Source: an uncultured Clostridia bacterium (GTDB lineage: Bacteria > Bacillota > Clostridia > Lachnospirales > Lachnospiraceae). From it: DNA of 6,333 nt. Position 1 is the first letter of the stretch. The number at the start of each line of letters is the position of its first letter. The translations under genes were made by a program, and so were the position numbers. The notes beneath the pieces were generated by a model. That model saw only the letters and a program-made list of their open reading frames with translations. It did not search any database and had not been told where the DNA came from. The stretch is from contig CAMOHF010000064.1 of assembly GCA_946614685.1 (NCBI GenBank), forward strand, positions 1-6,333, read 5' to 3'. This document shows, piece after piece, positions 5,300-6,333 of this stretch.

Positions 5300-6333
5300 A
5301 TGAAAAAGTTCAAACGAGTGATGGCGCTTGCCCTTGCTGTGGTAATCATGGGCGGCTATTCACTTCCGGCAGGAGCATCGAATCTGTCCGACCTGCGGGA
5401 TAAAAAGAAGCAGACAGAGAATAAGAAAGAAGCTGCACAGCAGACTTTAAACCAGCTTCAGAACGAGCAAAACGATATTATTTCGGCTATCACAACGCTC
5501 GATCAGCAGGTGGCGGATTATACCGCACAGATTGATGAGCTTGAGGCGCAGAAGGCAGAGCTTGAGGACAGCATCGCCACCAAGAAGTCGGAGCTTGCGG
5601 ATGCCAAGAAGGCGGAGAGCGAGCAGTACGAGGCGATGAAGCTTCGCATCCAGTACTCTTACGAGAACGGTGATGACAATTTCTTCAGCCTGCTTTTCAC
5701 ATCGGGTAACATTTCCGACATGGTCAATGAGCAGGAGTATGCATCACAGGTATACAGCTATGATTCCAACATGCTTGCGAACCTTGTGAAGATCAAAGAG
5801 GAGATCGCAGACAAGGAAGCGCAGCTCGAGGAGGAACTGCAGGAGGTCGAGGATATCGAGGCTGAGGTGAACGAGGACAAGGAAGCCGTCGAGATCATGA
5901 TCGAAGGAAAGCAGACCCAGCTTGAGAGCTATAGAAATTCCATCGGAGATTACGAGGGCGTACTGGCACAGCTTGCCGCAGATGAGGCGGCACTCGATGC
6001 ACAGATCGAGGAGGCTGAGCGTCAGGCCAGAGAGGCAGCCGAAGCAGCAGCTGCGGCAGGTAATCCCGTGGTTGTTAATTATACAGGCGGAGCGTTCCAG
6101 TGGCCGGTATCCACCGGCGGTGTGATCACATCCACCTTCGGTCCCCGTTGGGGAACCGTCCACAGAGGACTTGATATCGGATGCCCGACGGGTACGCCCA
6201 TCGTGGCAGGCGAGAGCGGTACGGTTATCGGCGCCGGCTATGAGGGATCCATGGGTAACTATGTCATCATCGATCACGGCGGCGGAGTTACCACCGTATA
6301 CATGCACAATTCTTCCCTGTGCTGCAGCACGGG
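5300..6333 (+). CDS. Exported coiled-coil M23 peptidase, FtsEX partner (CwlO/EnvC-like role), C-terminus cut by window
   Basis: 344 full codons are visible and the frame is still open at the right edge. A signal peptide (basic KKFKR, hydrophobic core, cleavage probably after AGA at 24-26) is followed by two long helical coiled-coil stretches, about 29-125 and 158-253, rich in Glu, Ala, Gln and Lys. A hinge between them reads YENGDDNFFSLLFTSGN (121-137), as in PcsB/CwlO/EnvC-type proteins. After an Ala-rich end comes an M23 (LytM) domain from about 265: FGPRWG (280-285), HRGLDIG (288-294) with zinc ligands His288 and Asp292, and GNYVIIDHGGG (319-329) leading to YMHN with His336. The second ligand motif HxH should lie past the window. 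The preserved ligands suggest an active endopeptidase, unlike EnvC, whose LytM domain is degenerate. AGGAGG at 5287-5292 fixes the start. Cys295, Cys341 and Cys342 are unusual for an exported domain. Confidence 0.94.
   Translation, partial: MKKFKRVMALALAVVIMGGYSLPAGASNLSDLRDKKKQTENKKEAAQQTLNQLQNEQNDIISAITTLDQQVADYTAQIDELEAQKAELEDSIATKKSELADAKKAESEQYEAMKLRIQYSYENGDDNFFSLLFTSGNISDMVNEQEYASQVYSYDSNMLANLVKIKEEIADKEAQLEEELQEVEDIEAEVNEDKEAVEIMIEGKQTQLESYRNSIGDYEGVLAQLAADEAALDAQIEEAERQAREAAEAAAAAGNPVVVNYTGGAFQWPVSTGGVITSTFGPRWGTVHRGLDIGCPTGTPIVAGESGTVIGAGYEGSMGNYVIIDHGGGVTTVYMHNSSLCCST

Noticed and set aside
5744..6307. Minus-strand open frame of 187 codons inside the M23 gene
   Set aside because: It lies antisense to a clear signal-peptide, coiled-coil and M23 protein, its Leu-rich and Asp-rich translation mirrors the coiled-coil codons, and it has no ribosome site of note.
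6182..6333. M23 domain looking degenerate because no HxH motif is visible
   Set aside because: In LytM-type proteins the HxH motif comes well after the YMHN segment, so it is expected beyond the right edge; its absence here is a window effect.

Overview
The window reads like a chromosomal piece of a Gram-positive Clostridia member, most likely Lachnospiraceae. The reasons are strong AGGAGG-type ribosome sites, sigma-A promoters with extended -10 elements, moderate GC, a MsmX/UgpC-type sugar ATPase of the form common in that family, and an FtsEX pair followed by a coiled-coil M23 hydrolase instead of a Gram-negative EnvC. The family-level assignment is inference from protein style, not from a marker gene. 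There is no sign of mobile DNA, CRISPR, tRNA or rRNA.

Layout. Positions 1-501 (minus strand) hold the first 167 residues of a short-chain dehydrogenase/reductase. Its SSIWG..GASCEV catalytic-loop sequence resembles the YmfI-type elongation factor P 5-aminopentanone reductases. It is divergent from a small membrane-anchored protein with a LytR_C-like domain (584-1147), which is driven by a near-consensus promoter at 527-555. A 175-base gap (1148-1322) holds 10-base phased A-tracts, a perfect 17-base palindrome and a tentative -10. It leads to a complete sugar ABC-transporter ATPase (1323-2435) that has no permease or binding protein beside it and ends in a textbook terminator (2466-2505).

The rest, from 2584 to the right edge, looks like one operon: a CdaR/PucR-type regulator, ftsE, ftsX and an exported coiled-coil M23 peptidase that is cut by the window end. 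The first two are separated by 13 bases and the TAA stop of the regulator overlaps the Shine-Dalgarno site of ftsE. ftsE and ftsX overlap by 11 bases, and the peptidase starts 23 bases after ftsX. FtsE and FtsX would form the membrane ATPase complex that opens or activates the coiled-coil hydrolase outside the cell, as known for FtsEX-CwlO in Bacillus and FtsEX-PcsB in Streptococcus.

The most interesting point is the CdaR/PucR-type regulator at the head of this cell-wall operon, directly after a sugar-uptake ATPase. It suggests, but does not prove, a link between carbon supply and wall hydrolysis. I do not see a clearly new biological system; most genes belong to recognisable families.
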